A stretch of 24,951 nucleotides of DNA from Pseudomonadota bacterium (GCA_023434265.1 JAEYTA010000189.1:1-24951), one strand, 5' to 3'; shown: positions 7,853-16,999, counted from the first letter of the stretch. The notes: generated from the sequence alone by a model not told the origin. Numbers and translations are program-made.

Positions 7853-9664
7853 CTACGGCCGCGCCTGCGGGGGCAGCTCCGCCGCGGCGCGGACCAGCTG
7901 CACGAACTCGGCGCGTTCGCCGTAGGGGTCTTCGCCGCGCGCCCCCAGCGCCTGCTCGAGGATGGCCTCCCAGCCGTAGTCGGCCGGCATCCATGGATCG
8001 CTCCGCAGCCGCTGGCCGAAGGCCGCCACCGCCAGCGCCCAGCGTGTGCTTTCCGGCGGCTGGGCCGACACCGGTCCGCCGGCGCGGTTGGCCACCACCT
8101 GCTGGATCAGCCGCGACGTGTCCTCGCCCGGCCGCTTGTAGCGCACCTGCACGAAGCCGATCTCGCCCGACGGATCGCCGCCGCCGACCCCGATGCGGTT
8201 GGCGTCATAGCGCCGCTCGGGAATCTGGCTCGGCCCGCCCACCGGCGTGATCTCGTACAGCGCCGTCACCGAGGCGCCGGAGCCGACCTCGCCGGCGTCG
8301 ACCCGGTCGTTGGCGAAGTCCGCCTCGTTCAGCAGCCGCGTCTCGTAGCCGATCAGGCGGTATTCGGCGACGCGGGCCGGGTTGAACTCGACCTGGATCT
8401 TGACGTCGTCGGCGATCGGGAAGGCGCCGCGGTCGAACATCGGCCCGAACAGCCGCCGCGCCTCGTTGAGGTCGTCCACGTAGGCCGCCGTGCCGTTGCC
8501 GGCCTGGGCGATGGTCTGCATGCGGGCGTCCTGGTAGTTGCCGCGCCCGAAGCCGTAGACCGACAGGTAGATGCCCGTCTCCCGCTTGGCGGCGACATAG
8601 TCCTCCAGCCGCATGTCGTCGGTGACGCCGACGTTGAAGTCGCCGTCGGTGAACATCAGGATGCGGTTGACCCGGTCGCGGGCGAAGCTGGCCTGGGCCT
8701 GGTCGTAGGCGTTGGTCATGCCGGTCGCCCCCGCCGTGCCGCCCGAGGCGTAGAGGCTGGCCACGGCGCAGCGGATCTTCAGCTTCTGGTCGCCCGGCGT
8801 CGGCGCCAGCGTCGTTCCGGCCCCTTCCGCGTAATAGGTCACCGCCACCGTGTCCTGCGGCCGCAGCCGGTCGATGATCAGGTTCATCGAGCGCTGGGCC
8901 AGCGCCAGCTTGTCCGGGCTGTTCATCGAGCCCGAGACGTCGACGAGGAAGGTCAGGTTCAACGGCCGCCGCTCGCCCTCCGGCAGCTCGTAGCCCTGCA
9001 GCCCGACATGGACGACCTGCCGCCCCGGCGCCCAGGGCGCGGCGGCCACGGTGGTGTGGATGGCGAACGGCTCGTCGGCCGACCGCGGACGGGCATATCC
9101 ATAGTCGAAGTAATTGATCAGCTCCTCGACCCGCACCGCATCCGCCGGCGGAACGCGACCCTCGTCGATGAAGCGGCGGACGTTGGAATAGCTGGCCGTG
9201 TCGACGTCAATGGAGAAGGTCGAGACCGGCTCGTCGGCGACCCGCCGCACGGGATTGGGCGTGGCGTCGGGGTAGCGTTCCGTGTCGGGGACCACCCTTG
9301 GTCCGGGCCCGACAATGTGACCCGGCGCCCGCGGCACGCGCGAACCGGTGACCGCGATCTCGTCCAGCGCGCCCGTCTCGCTCGCCACGGCGGGTCTGGG
9401 CGGCGGAGGCGGAGGCGGCATCGGCGCAGGCGGCGGGACCGCATAGGCCTGCGCGCTTCCCCGCGCCGCCGACCCGTATACGGGCGGCCGTCGCCGCTCC
9501 TCCGGCAGGACGAAGCCGTAGGCCCGGCACGCGGCCGGCGTCGCCTCGCCGTCCCGCGGGGCGTCCCGGACCGGTGCGGCGACCGCGGGCGCCGTCGTCG
9601 CCGGCGCCGCCAGCGCCAGGCAGATCAGCCCGGTCAGCGCGGCCTTCTTCGGATCGTGCGTCAT
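7853..9664 (-). CDS. Secreted VWA-domain protein, YfbK-like
   Basis: This 603-residue exported protein has a signal peptide (residues 1-30, ending AVAA). A Pro-rich stretch (77-91) and a short segment LDEIAVTGSRVPR (100-112) follow, the latter like the plug-entry region of TonB-dependent receptors. Next come the vWF-type N-terminal domain (about 130-230, STFSIDVDTASYSNVRRFI), a von Willebrand A domain with MIDAS DVSGS at 242-246, and a C-terminal YfbK-type DUF3520 domain. VWA domains bind ligands through a divalent cation; the ligand here is unknown. Start choice: ATG 9664 with GGGGAGG 8 nt upstream; the frame is open further to 9784 but without a ribosome binding site or signal sequence there. 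It is divergent from the antiporter gene across 149 bp. Confidence 0.88.
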   Translation of the reverse strand: MTHDPKKAALTGLICLALAAPATTAPAVAAPVRDAPRDGEATPAACRAYGFVLPEERRRPPVYGSAARGSAQAYAVPPPAPMPPPPPPPRPAVASETGALDEIAVTGSRVPRAPGHIVGPGPRVVPDTERYPDATPNPVRRVADEPVSTFSIDVDTASYSNVRRFIDEGRVPPADAVRVEELINYFDYGYARPRSADEPFAIHTTVAAAPWAPGRQVVHVGLQGYELPEGERRPLNLTFLVDVSGSMNSPDKLALAQRSMNLIIDRLRPQDTVAVTYYAEGAGTTLAPTPGDQKLKIRCAVASLYASGGTAGATGMTNAYDQAQASFARDRVNRILMFTDGDFNVGVTDDMRLEDYVAAKRETGIYLSVYGFGRGNYQDARMQTIAQAGNGTAAYVDDLNEARRLFGPMFDRGAFPIADDVKIQVEFNPARVAEYRLIGYETRLLNEADFANDRVDAGEVGSGASVTALYEITPVGGPSQIPERRYDANRIGVGGGDPSGEIGFVQVRYKRPGEDTSRLIQQVVANRAGGPVSAQPPESTRWALAVAAFGQRLRSDPWMPADYGWEAILEQALGARGEDPYGERAEFVQLVRAAAELPPQARP

Positions 9665-9813
9665 CGTCGAACCTCCCCTTGGTTGTGCGCCCATGAGGCG
9701 GCGGAGCTTCGGGCCAAACTGTGGCGACAGCGGCTGACGATGCCTGACGCGACGGGGCTGGCGCGACGGCGCGCGCGTCCCCACTATGCCCGTTCTCGGA
9801 CACAGGGGGCGAA

Positions 9814-11679
9814 ATGGCCGAACCGACCACAGGACTGGAGCTCGGCCACGTCGCCGCCCTGCTGGCGGCGGCGGTGGTCGCCGTGCCTTTGTTCCGCAAG
9901 CTGAAGCTGGGTTCGGTGCTCGGCTATCTCGCCGCCGGCCTTGTCATCGGCCCCTTCGGCTTCGGCCTGTTCAACGAGCCCGAAACCATCCTCCACGTCG
10001 CCGAATTCGGCGTCGTCATATTCCTCTTCATCATCGGCCTCGAGATGCGCCCGTCCCGCCTGTGGGGCCTGCGCAAGGAGATCTTCGGCCTCGGCGCGGC
10101 CCAGGTGGCGGCGGCCAGCGCCCTGCTCACCCTCACCGGCATGGCCGCCGGCCTCAGCGTTCCGGTGGCCTTCGTCGTCGCGGCCGGCTTCGTGCTCAGC
10201 TCCACCGCCGTGATCATGCAGATGCTCGACGAGCGCGGCGAGCTGGCCAGCCCGCAGGGCCAGCGCGCCGTCTCCATCCTGCTGCTCGAGGACCTCGCCA
10301 TCGTGCCCCTGCTCGCCGCCGTGGCGGTGATGGCCGCCGCCATGGGGCTGGGCGGGGAGGGCGGACCGCCGCTGTGGCGGACCGTCGGATTGGCCATAGG
10401 CGCGGTGGCGCTGGTCGTCCTCGCCGGCCGCTACCTGATGAACCCGGTGTTCCGCATCCTCGCCCGCTACGGCGGCCGCGAGGTGATGACCGCCGCCGCC
10501 CTGCTGGTGGTCGTCGGCGCCGCCTGGCTGATGAACCTCGGCGGCCTGTCCATGGCCATGGGCGCCTTCCTCGCCGGGGTGCTGCTGTCCGAGTCGACCT
10601 TCCGCCACCAGCTCGAGGCCGACGTGGAGCCGTTCCGCGCCATTCTGCTGGGCCTGTTCTTCCTCAGCGTCGGCATGTCGCTCGACCTCGACGTCGTGCT
10701 GGCCCGCTGGGAGGTGGTCCTCGGCGGGGTGGTCGCCTTCATGGCCGTCAAGTCGGTGGCCATCTACGCCGTCGCCCGCCTGTTCCGGGCCCGCGAGCGC
10801 GAGGCCGTGGAGCGCGCCGTCCTGTTCGCCCAGGGCGGCGAGTTCGCCTTCGTCCTCTACGGCGCCGCCCTCGCCACCGGCGTCTTCGACGCTCCCATCG
10901 CCGCCTCGGCCACGGCCATCGTCATCCTGTCCATGGTGCTGACGCCGGTGACCACCCTGGTGGTCGGACGCTTCATGCCGGCCGAAACCCTCGACCCCGA
11001 CGCCGCCGACGGCGTGGACCGCGCCCGCGACCTGCGCGAGCGGGTGCTGATCATCGGTTTCGGCCGTTTCGCCCAGGTGGTGTCCCAGTCCCTGCTGGCC
11101 CGCGACGTCGACGTCTCGATCATCGATTCCGACGTGGAGATGATCCAGGCCGCCGGCGATTTCGGCTTCAAGGTCTACTACGGCGACGGCGCCCGCCTCG
11201 ACGTGCTGCGCGCCTCGGGGGCCGCCGAGGCCGAAACCATCCTTGTCTGCGTCGACAGGCCGGACGTGGCCGACCGCATCGTCGAACTGGTCAAGGCCGA
11301 ATTCCCGCTGACCAAACTGTTCGTCCGCGCCTTCGACCGCGGCCACGCCATCCGCCTGATCCAGGCCGGCGTCGAGTACCAGATCCGCGAGACCTTCGAG
11401 AGCGCCCTGACCTTCGGCCGGGAGGTGCTGCTCGACCTCGGCTTCTCGCCCGACCAGGCCGACGAGACCATCGCCGACGTGCGCCGGCGCGACGAGGAGC
11501 GCTTGGTCCTGCAACTGGCCGAGGGCGACATCACCGCTGGGCGGCACCTGATGCGCGGCAACATCGCCACCACACGGCCCGAGCCCTATGTCCGGCCGCG
11601 CCGCGAGGGACGGGCGCTCAACCCCGAGGCGGCCGAGGCCCTTGCCGAGGACGACGAACGCGAAAAGGCCGGCGCCTGA
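9814..11679 (+). CDS. KefB/KefC-type monovalent cation:proton antiporter (CPA2 family)
   Basis: The 621-residue inner-membrane protein has 11-13 hydrophobic segments in residues 1-390 (Na_H_Exchanger fold; GYLAAGLVIGPFGFGL, FLFIIGLEM, SSTAVIMQML, LLEDLAIVPLL). A cytoplasmic TrkA-N/RCK nucleotide-binding domain follows at about 409-530 (VLIIGFGRFAQ ... YYGDGARLDVLRASGA). The domain resembles E. coli KefB/KefC, which export K+ under glutathione-adduct control, including RLIQAGVEYQIRETFESAL. The dinucleotide motif reads GFGRFA, with the third Gly replaced by Ala. ATG 9814 has a GGGGG-type site upstream. No KefF/KefG-like partner is adjacent. The ion and regulator are not provable from sequence. 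Confidence 0.92.
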   Translation: MAEPTTGLELGHVAALLAAAVVAVPLFRKLKLGSVLGYLAAGLVIGPFGFGLFNEPETILHVAEFGVVIFLFIIGLEMRPSRLWGLRKEIFGLGAAQVAAASALLTLTGMAAGLSVPVAFVVAAGFVLSSTAVIMQMLDERGELASPQGQRAVSILLLEDLAIVPLLAAVAVMAAAMGLGGEGGPPLWRTVGLAIGAVALVVLAGRYLMNPVFRILARYGGREVMTAAALLVVVGAAWLMNLGGLSMAMGAFLAGVLLSESTFRHQLEADVEPFRAILLGLFFLSVGMSLDLDVVLARWEVVLGGVVAFMAVKSVAIYAVARLFRAREREAVERAVLFAQGGEFAFVLYGAALATGVFDAPIAASATAIVILSMVLTPVTTLVVGRFMPAETLDPDAADGVDRARDLRERVLIIGFGRFAQVVSQSLLARDVDVSIIDSDVEMIQAAGDFGFKVYYGDGARLDVLRASGAAEAETILVCVDRPDVADRIVELVKAEFPLTKLFVRAFDRGHAIRLIQAGVEYQIRETFESALTFGREVLLDLGFSPDQADETIADVRRRDEERLVLQLAEGDITAGRHLMRGNIATTRPEPYVRPRREGRALNPEAAEALAEDDEREKAGA

Positions 11680-11690
11680 CGACGCCGGCC
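11663..11690 (-). terminator. Intrinsic terminator of the DUF4142 gene
   Basis: Read on the minus strand, GGCCGGCG-N8-CGCCGGCC is a perfect 8-bp GC stem followed directly by TTTT (11666-11663). This is a proper rho-independent terminator about 25 bp after the lipoprotein stop. It overlaps the last codons and stop of the convergent antiporter gene, for which the same stem-loop lacks a good U-run. A second small hairpin (TCCGC-CAGG-GCGGA family) lies at 11695-11708. Confidence 0.75.
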
Positions 11691-11714
11691 TGCTTCCGCC
11701 AGGGCGGAGGCTGA

Positions 11715-12284
11715 TTACATCGCGCCCTGGATCTGCTGGGCGCGCTGCAGGTGGGCCTGGATCTTGGGCAGCACCGCGCGGGCGTGCGCGGCGAGCGGCG
11801 AATCCTGGTCCTGGAAGCCGCTGTGCAGGGTGACGGCCTCCTGGTGGGCGGCGACCTGCTGGTCGATGTAGGTGCGGTCGAAGGTTTCGGCCGAGGCCGA
11901 GCGCAGGTTGTCGATCAGGCCCTGGCGGCGTTCGTCGAGCGCGGTCGGGACCTGGGCGTCGGGCGCGGCCTGCGGCAGGGCGGCCTTCATGGCGTTCGAG
12001 GCGGCGGTGTGATCGGTCTTGATCATCTGGGCCAGCTCCTTGACCTGGGCGTTCTGCGAGCGCTCCAGGGCGATGTCGGCGGCCATGATCTCGTACATGT
12101 CGCCCATGGCGGCGTTGGAGATGTAGCCGGTCTCGGTGTTCGAGCCGACCGTCGCGGCCGACATCTGCCCGACCGGCGCGGAGGCCATGTCCTGGGCCTT
12201 GTCGACGGCCTCGGGGCTGCGTTCCTGCTGGCAGGCGGCGAGAAGGGCGGCGCAGGCGGCGCCGACGAGAAGCGGTCTGATCAT
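11715..12284 (-). CDS. DUF4142 lipoprotein
   Basis: The 189-residue protein has a short lipoprotein signal with lipobox LLAAC (Cys about residue 17), so it is lipid-anchored, probably at the outer membrane facing the periplasm. The mature part is helical and carries the DUF4142 (ferritin-like four-helix) pattern: YISNAAMGDMYEIMAADIALERSQNAQVKELAQMIKTDHTAA, then a second half with TYIDQQVAAHQEAVTLH (shorter parts of these are the diagnostic pieces). DUF4142 proteins are common in Caulobacterales and are often induced by stress; their biochemical role is unknown. ATG 12284 is 5-6 nt after GGAGGA; the in-frame TTG at 12296 would overlap that site. A terminator lies downstream. Confidence 0.9.
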   Translation of the reverse strand: MIRPLLVGAACAALLAACQQERSPEAVDKAQDMASAPVGQMSAATVGSNTETGYISNAAMGDMYEIMAADIALERSQNAQVKELAQMIKTDHTAASNAMKAALPQAAPDAQVPTALDERRQGLIDNLRSASAETFDRTYIDQQVAAHQEAVTLHSGFQDQDSPLAAHARAVLPKIQAHLQRAQQIQGAM

Positions 12285-12378
12285 GGTTTCCTCCAAGGGA
12301 TGAGCACGGAAACACGGGCCGAACGGTCAGGGTTCCGCGATGGCGCTTCCGGGCCCGTTCGGCTATGGAGCCCGCCCG

Positions 12379-13392
<1,014 letters not shown>

Positions 13393-13503
13393 CCGCCCCG
13401 AGTGCGACTCTGAAGACACAGGCCGTCGCCGCCCGCGGTTAACGGCGTCGCCCGACGGGAACGCCGCGGCGCCGCTTCGCATTGGCTTGGCAGGAGTGCG
13501 CCC

Positions 13504-13815
13504 ATGCCCAAGAGTCCGCCCGCCAAGCCCGACCTGCGTCTCGTGCCGTCCGAGGCCGCCGTCTACGACCTCATGCGCACGCCGGAGACCACCTCCGAGC
13601 GCGTCAGGCGCCTGCAGCTCGAGGCCCGCGCCCTCGCCGTCGAGCAGGTCGAGGCGCTGGAGAAGGTGCTGTTGCAGGCCTCGGCCATGGCGAAGGAAAT
13701 CGCCGACGGCGGCGACGCCTATCCGGTCGGCGCGCGCGAACTGGCCTCGCGCCTGCACGCCGACCTGCCGGCCAAGGCCGAGACGCTCAAGGCCATCGTC
13801 GGACGCGCCCTCTAG
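13504..13815 (+). CDS. Small hypothetical protein
   Basis: This 103-residue cytoplasmic protein has no recognised domain. It begins with a basic, Pro-rich stretch (PKSPPAKPDLRLVPSE). It then appears almost wholly alpha-helical, with ALAVEQVEALEKVLLQASAMAKEI and a second helix LASRLHADLPAKAETLKAIV. ATG 13504 has AGGAG 7 nt upstream, giving good support that the gene is real. Its stop codon overlaps that of the convergent DUF4126 gene: both TAG codons lie within CTAG at 13812-13815. No function is suggested. Confidence 0.8.
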   Translation: MPKSPPAKPDLRLVPSEAAVYDLMRTPETTSERVRRLQLEARALAVEQVEALEKVLLQASAMAKEIADGGDAYPVGARELASRLHADLPAKAETLKAIVGRAL

Positions 13816-14438
13816 ACCGGTCGCGTCGCGCGCCCCTCGCGCAGCCGCCGGGCGAGGCGGAAGACCACGATCGCCAGCACGATCAGCAGCACCGGCACGA
13901 CGATCGGCGCGAGGAAGGCGACGATCACCGTCAGCACGGCGAGCACGTCCTCGACCAGCGACACGACCGGATTGCCCAGCCCGCCCGTGGTCGCCGTCGA
14001 GCCCACGCGCGCGCCGGTCTGGGCGGCGTTGAAGGCGAGGGCGGCCGGGGCGCCGACGATGATCCCGGCCACCGCGGCCGTGGTCGGATCGACGGCCCAG
14101 AACACGCTGCCCGCGGCCACCGCCCCGGCGACTGGGCGAGTGACGTAGCCGACGGCGTTGAGGGCGTGGTCAACCGCCGGAACCTTGTCGCCCGCGAACT
14201 CCGCGACGGTCGCTGTCGCCAGCGCCGCGATGGCGGGCCAGGAGACCAGCCAGTCCATCTGGTCGATCAGCCGCACTCCGAACAGTTCGAACTTCGCCGC
14301 CAGCGCCAGCATCAGCAGCGGCAGGAAGGTGCGCAGCCCCGTGGCCGAGGCGAGGCCCAGCCCCAGCAACGCCGGCAGCACCCATATCTGCAGCGGCCCC
14401 GCCGCGGCGCCGAGGGCGTTCAGGTCCATTTCCGGCAT
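13812..14438 (-). CDS. DUF4126 membrane protein
   Basis: The 208-residue integral membrane protein has about five hydrophobic segments (roughly 18-48, 66-82, 100-128, 150-165, 165-195). The pattern LPALLGLGLASATGLRTFLPLLMLALAAKF followed by ARVGSTATTGGLGNPVVSLVEDVLAV (shorter diagnostic pieces: GLRTFLPLL; GNPVVSLVEDV) is typical of DUF4126. The function of the family is unknown. The C-terminus is a basic RLARRLREGRATRPV tail predicted to be cytoplasmic. The gene converges on the preceding small gene with a 4-bp overlap. Confidence 0.85.
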   Translation of the reverse strand: MPEMDLNALGAAAGPLQIWVLPALLGLGLASATGLRTFLPLLMLALAAKFELFGVRLIDQMDWLVSWPAIAALATATVAEFAGDKVPAVDHALNAVGYVTRPVAGAVAAGSVFWAVDPTTAAVAGIIVGAPAALAFNAAQTGARVGSTATTGGLGNPVVSLVEDVLAVLTVIVAFLAPIVVPVLLIVLAIVVFRLARRLREGRATRPV

Positions 14439-14525
14439 GACGGCTCCTTCGGTCCGGCGCGACCATAATGCGCGGGAACGGCCCGGCGCTCCAACCGCTT
14501 CTCAGACGCAGACCGGGAGACGCCG

Positions 14526-15518
14526 ATGGACGACCGCTTCGAGAACCGCGCCGAAAAGATCGCCGAGCAGGAACGGAATATCCAGGCCGGCATCGACGCC
14601 AAGGCCTCCGGAGGCGGAGGCGGAGGCGGGGGCGACGAGGGCGCCGTCCAGGCCGGCGCGCGCCGCTATCCCCAGCCCCCCTTCCCCGAACAGCACCAGA
14701 GAAAGCCCGGCGAGGAGTTCAGGCTCGACCCCGCGCCGATGTACGACGCGCCCTTCTGGAAGGGCTCGGGCAAGCTGGACGGCATGGTCGCCCTGATCAC
14801 CGGCGGCGACTCCGGCATAGGACGCGCGGTCGCGGTGCTGTTCGCCCGCGAAGGCTGTGACGTCGCCATCTGCCACCTCGACGAGGAGAAGGACGCCGAG
14901 GACACGCGAAAGGCGGTCGAGGCCGAGGGCCGCCGCGCCATCGTGCTGCAGGGCGACGCCGCCGACCCGGCCTTCTGCGAGGCCTCGGTGGAGGCGACCC
15001 TCGAAGCCTTCGGACGTCTGGACGTGGTGGTGCCCAACGCCGCCTTCCAGGAGCACGTCGAGGCGCTGGAGGACCTGACCCTCGAGCATTTCGACCGGAC
15101 GCTGAAGACGAACCTCTACGGCTACTTCAACCTGGTGAAGGCGGCGGTCCCGCACCTGAAACCGGGCGCCTCCATCGTCATGACCGGCTCGGTCACGGGC
15201 ATCATGGGCAACGACAACCTGCTCGACTATTCGATGACCAAGGGGGGCATCCACGCCTTCGCGCGCTCGTTGGGCACGCACCTGGCCCCGCGCGGCGTCC
15301 GCGTGAACGTTGTGGCTCCGGGGCCGGTGTGGACACCGCTCAACCCGGCCGACCAGCCGGCGGAGAAGGTGGCCAAGTTCGGCTCGAAGACGGTGATGAA
15401 GCGACCGGCCCAGCCCGAGGAGATCGCCCCGGCCTTCGTCTTCCTCGCCTCACCGCAGTGCTCGAGCTACATCACCGGCGAGATCCTGCCGATCATCGGC
15501 GGCTACGGCGGCGGCTAG
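14526..15518 (+). CDS. Short-chain dehydrogenase/reductase, YghA / general-stress-protein-39 type
   Basis: The 330-residue SDR has an extra N-terminal region of about 85 residues, as in YghA and Bacillus GSP39. The region holds an octaglycine run (29-36) and the conserved PMYDAPFWKGSGKLDG stretch. The NAD(P) motif is GGDSGIG (93-99), the NNAG-equivalent is PNAAFQEH (170-), and the catalytic triad is Ser222, Tyr235 and Lys239 (YSMTK), with the usual 13-residue Ser-Tyr spacing. The C-terminus ends in GEILPIIGGYGGG. ATG 14526 has GGGAGA 5 nt upstream. The substrate is unknown; relatives reduce aldehydes and are stress-induced. The poly-Gly run is encoded by a slippage-prone GGAGGC-type repeat around 14608-14632. 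Confidence 0.92.
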   Translation: MDDRFENRAEKIAEQERNIQAGIDAKASGGGGGGGGDEGAVQAGARRYPQPPFPEQHQRKPGEEFRLDPAPMYDAPFWKGSGKLDGMVALITGGDSGIGRAVAVLFAREGCDVAICHLDEEKDAEDTRKAVEAEGRRAIVLQGDAADPAFCEASVEATLEAFGRLDVVVPNAAFQEHVEALEDLTLEHFDRTLKTNLYGYFNLVKAAVPHLKPGASIVMTGSVTGIMGNDNLLDYSMTKGGIHAFARSLGTHLAPRGVRVNVVAPGPVWTPLNPADQPAEKVAKFGSKTVMKRPAQPEEIAPAFVFLASPQCSSYITGEILPIIGGYGGG

Positions 15519-15533
15519 ACCGGCCTGCGACCG

Positions 15534-15824
15534 TCAAGCGGCGAGCACGTCGTCGTATTCGGGGTGCCGGCGGTGCCACAGCACGGCGTAGCTGCACCGC
15601 GGCTGAAGCTTCAGCCCTTCCTGCCGGGCATGGGCCGCCATCGCCTGCATGAACCGGCCCGCCGCCCCGCCGCCGCGCAGGGCGGGATCGGCCTCGACGT
15701 GCAGGATCACCCGAGTCCCGTCGCGTACGGCGTAGTCCGCGAACACCCGCCGCATCTCGCCGACGCCGTCGGCGAAGCCCTGTTCGAAGCGATGCTCGTC
15801 CCGGACGTCGCGGAAATCGGTCAT
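15534..15824 (-). CDS. Small GNAT-like N-acetyltransferase (Acetyltransf_CG type)
   Basis: The 96-residue protein matches the compact GCN5-related family PF14542. It has a beta-strand with FADYAVRDGTRVILHVEADPALRGGGAAGRFM, where the R-G-G-G-A-A-G segment is the acetyl-CoA binding loop, then LKLQPRCSYAVLWHRRHPEYDDVL, the typical ending with Cys and HPEY. It should transfer acetyl groups from acetyl-CoA; the target is unknown. ATG 15824 has AAGGGG upstream; the longer open frame to 15914 has no initiation signal. It is the last gene of a minus-strand run, 105 bp after the DUF4870-like gene. Confidence 0.85.
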   Translation of the reverse strand: MTDFRDVRDEHRFEQGFADGVGEMRRVFADYAVRDGTRVILHVEADPALRGGGAAGRFMQAMAAHARQEGLKLQPRCSYAVLWHRRHPEYDDVLAA

Positions 15825-15837
15825 GGCGTCACCCCTT

Positions 15838-15857
15838 TGTGTCCTGTGGCGGACACA
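15838..15857 (-). promoter_or_regulatory. Perfect inverted repeat in the leader of the GNAT gene
   Basis: TGTGTCC-N6-GGACACA (7-bp arms) ends just before the AAGGGG ribosome binding site of the acetyltransferase gene. It could be a repressor operator or an mRNA stem-loop controlling translation. No cognate regulator is nearby. Confidence 0.45.
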
Positions 15858-15929
15858 GCATCCAACAACCGGACCGGGCGGGCGTTCCCCGCCCCGGTCA
15901 TCGATTGCCGCCATCGTTGCGGATTTGCC

Positions 15930-16322
15930 TCAGGGAGCGCGGTCGCCCAGCAGGTTCAGCAGACCGAACACGCTCTTCACCGTGAACCAGACGCTGATCA
16001 GGAACCACAGCACCCAGAACAGGATCAGGAACGGGATGCCGATCAGGACCATCGAAGCCACGATGCTGACCGCGATGCCGATCCAGCAGGCGATGGTCCA
16101 CCAGAACACGGACCAGAACAGCCGGATCTGCGCGTCGAGGTGCTGCCGCGGCACGCCGGCGGCGGAGCTGCGCGCGGCATAGGCGACCACCAGGCCGACC
16201 AGCACCAGCAGGTTGGCGCTCGGGATCGACAGGATGAACAGCGCCCAGGCCGCCAGGGCGGCGACCTTGCCGTCGTCGCCGCTCCCCGGCGCGTCGCGCT
16301 GTTCGGGCGGGATATGGGACAT
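15930..16322 (-). CDS. Small membrane protein, DUF4870-like
   Basis: This 130-residue protein has a short acidic cytoplasmic N-terminus (about 1-17) followed by three or four hydrophobic segments (about 20-50, 65-90, 92-120). The Trp/Phe/Ile-rich pattern (FWSVFWWTIACWIGIAVSIV and LILFWVLWFLISVWF) resembles DUF4870/Tic20-like small membrane proteins, of unknown function. ATG 16322 has GAGGAGAG 5 nt upstream and lies 11 bp after the stop of the next membrane protein gene. The two are therefore very likely co-transcribed and may act together. Confidence 0.75.
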   Translation of the reverse strand: MSHIPPEQRDAPGSGDDGKVAALAAWALFILSIPSANLLVLVGLVVAYAARSSAAGVPRQHLDAQIRLFWSVFWWTIACWIGIAVSIVASMVLIGIPFLILFWVLWFLISVWFTVKSVFGLLNLLGDRAP

Positions 16323-16333
16323 GTCGTCTCTCC

Positions 16334-16933
16334 TCAGATCCACCAGCCGCGCGGGTCGCGGATCGGCCGCCCGGCCTTCAGCGTCCACACCCCGGCCGCG
16401 CCGCGGATCACGGTCCACAGGGCGAGGCCGAACAGCAGCGGCACGCCCAGGGCGAACGGCGCCGCGAGCAGGATCAGGCCGACGACCGCGGCCAGCGCCG
16501 CCGTCCACAGGGTGCGCTGCTGATAGATGAAGTGGCTGCGCGCCGCCGGTTCGTCGGGGCCGGGCCGGCCGGTGACCGCCACCAGCCCGACCAGCGCCGA
16601 AACGCCGAGGGTCGGCACCGCGAAGAGGATCAGCGCATAGATCGCGTACAGATTCATGCCGCCCACGACCGGCCCGGGCTCCGGCTCGTGATGGCGATGG
16701 TGCAGTTCGAAGCCGGGCGAGGGCTCGAAGATCGAGCTGGCGCGGATCGGGTGGGGTCGCGACAAGGGCGGCTCCTCGACCGACGGATCCGCTTCCCGCG
16801 CGGGCTCGGGCTCAGGCTCAGGCTCTGGCTCAGGCTCAGGGTCGCGGGCGCGCCCCTGCAGCGACTCCGCCGAGGCGAAGCCGATCAGCGCGTCGTCATC
16901 GTCCGGGTTGCGGGGGTCGCCGGGGTCGGCCAT
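16334..16933 (-). CDS. Membrane protein with Pro-Glu repeat
   Basis: This 199-residue protein starts with an acidic soluble region (1-90) holding a run of six Pro-Glu pairs (about residues 32-44) and a His/Glu patch HHRHHEPEP (~78-86). Two to three membrane segments follow (about 93-118, 143-175), and it ends in a short cytoplasmic KAGRPIRDPRGWWI tail. The transmembrane half resembles DUF4870-type proteins, like its downstream neighbour. ATG 16933 has AAGGAT upstream. It is 66 bp downstream of folB. Function is unknown; the charged N-terminus may be a spacer or a metal-binding or interaction region. Confidence 0.75.
   Translation of the reverse strand: MADPGDPRNPDDDDALIGFASAESLQGRARDPEPEPEPEPEPEPAREADPSVEEPPLSRPHPIRASSIFEPSPGFELHHRHHEPEPGPVVGGMNLYAIYALILFAVPTLGVSALVGLVAVTGRPGPDEPAARSHFIYQQRTLWTAALAAVVGLILLAAPFALGVPLLFGLALWTVIRGAAGVWTLKAGRPIRDPRGWWI
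16803..16844 (+). repeat. Hexanucleotide tandem repeat (GGCTCN)7
   Basis: Seven adjacent 6-bp units of the form GGCTCN (the last one GGGTCG) encode, on the minus strand, the Pro-Glu repeat of the membrane protein. Repeat-number change would keep the reading frame. Confidence 0.85.
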
Positions 16934-16999
16934 CGCGGATCCTTCAACTCGCTCTCAGGTATGACGGCCCCGCTTCCATGGCGCAACCGGGCAGGGCGC

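Noticed and set aside
14608..14632. GGAGGC-type run as a repeat element or CRISPR-like array
   Set aside because: It is a short, in-frame Gly-codon run inside the SDR gene, not a separate element.
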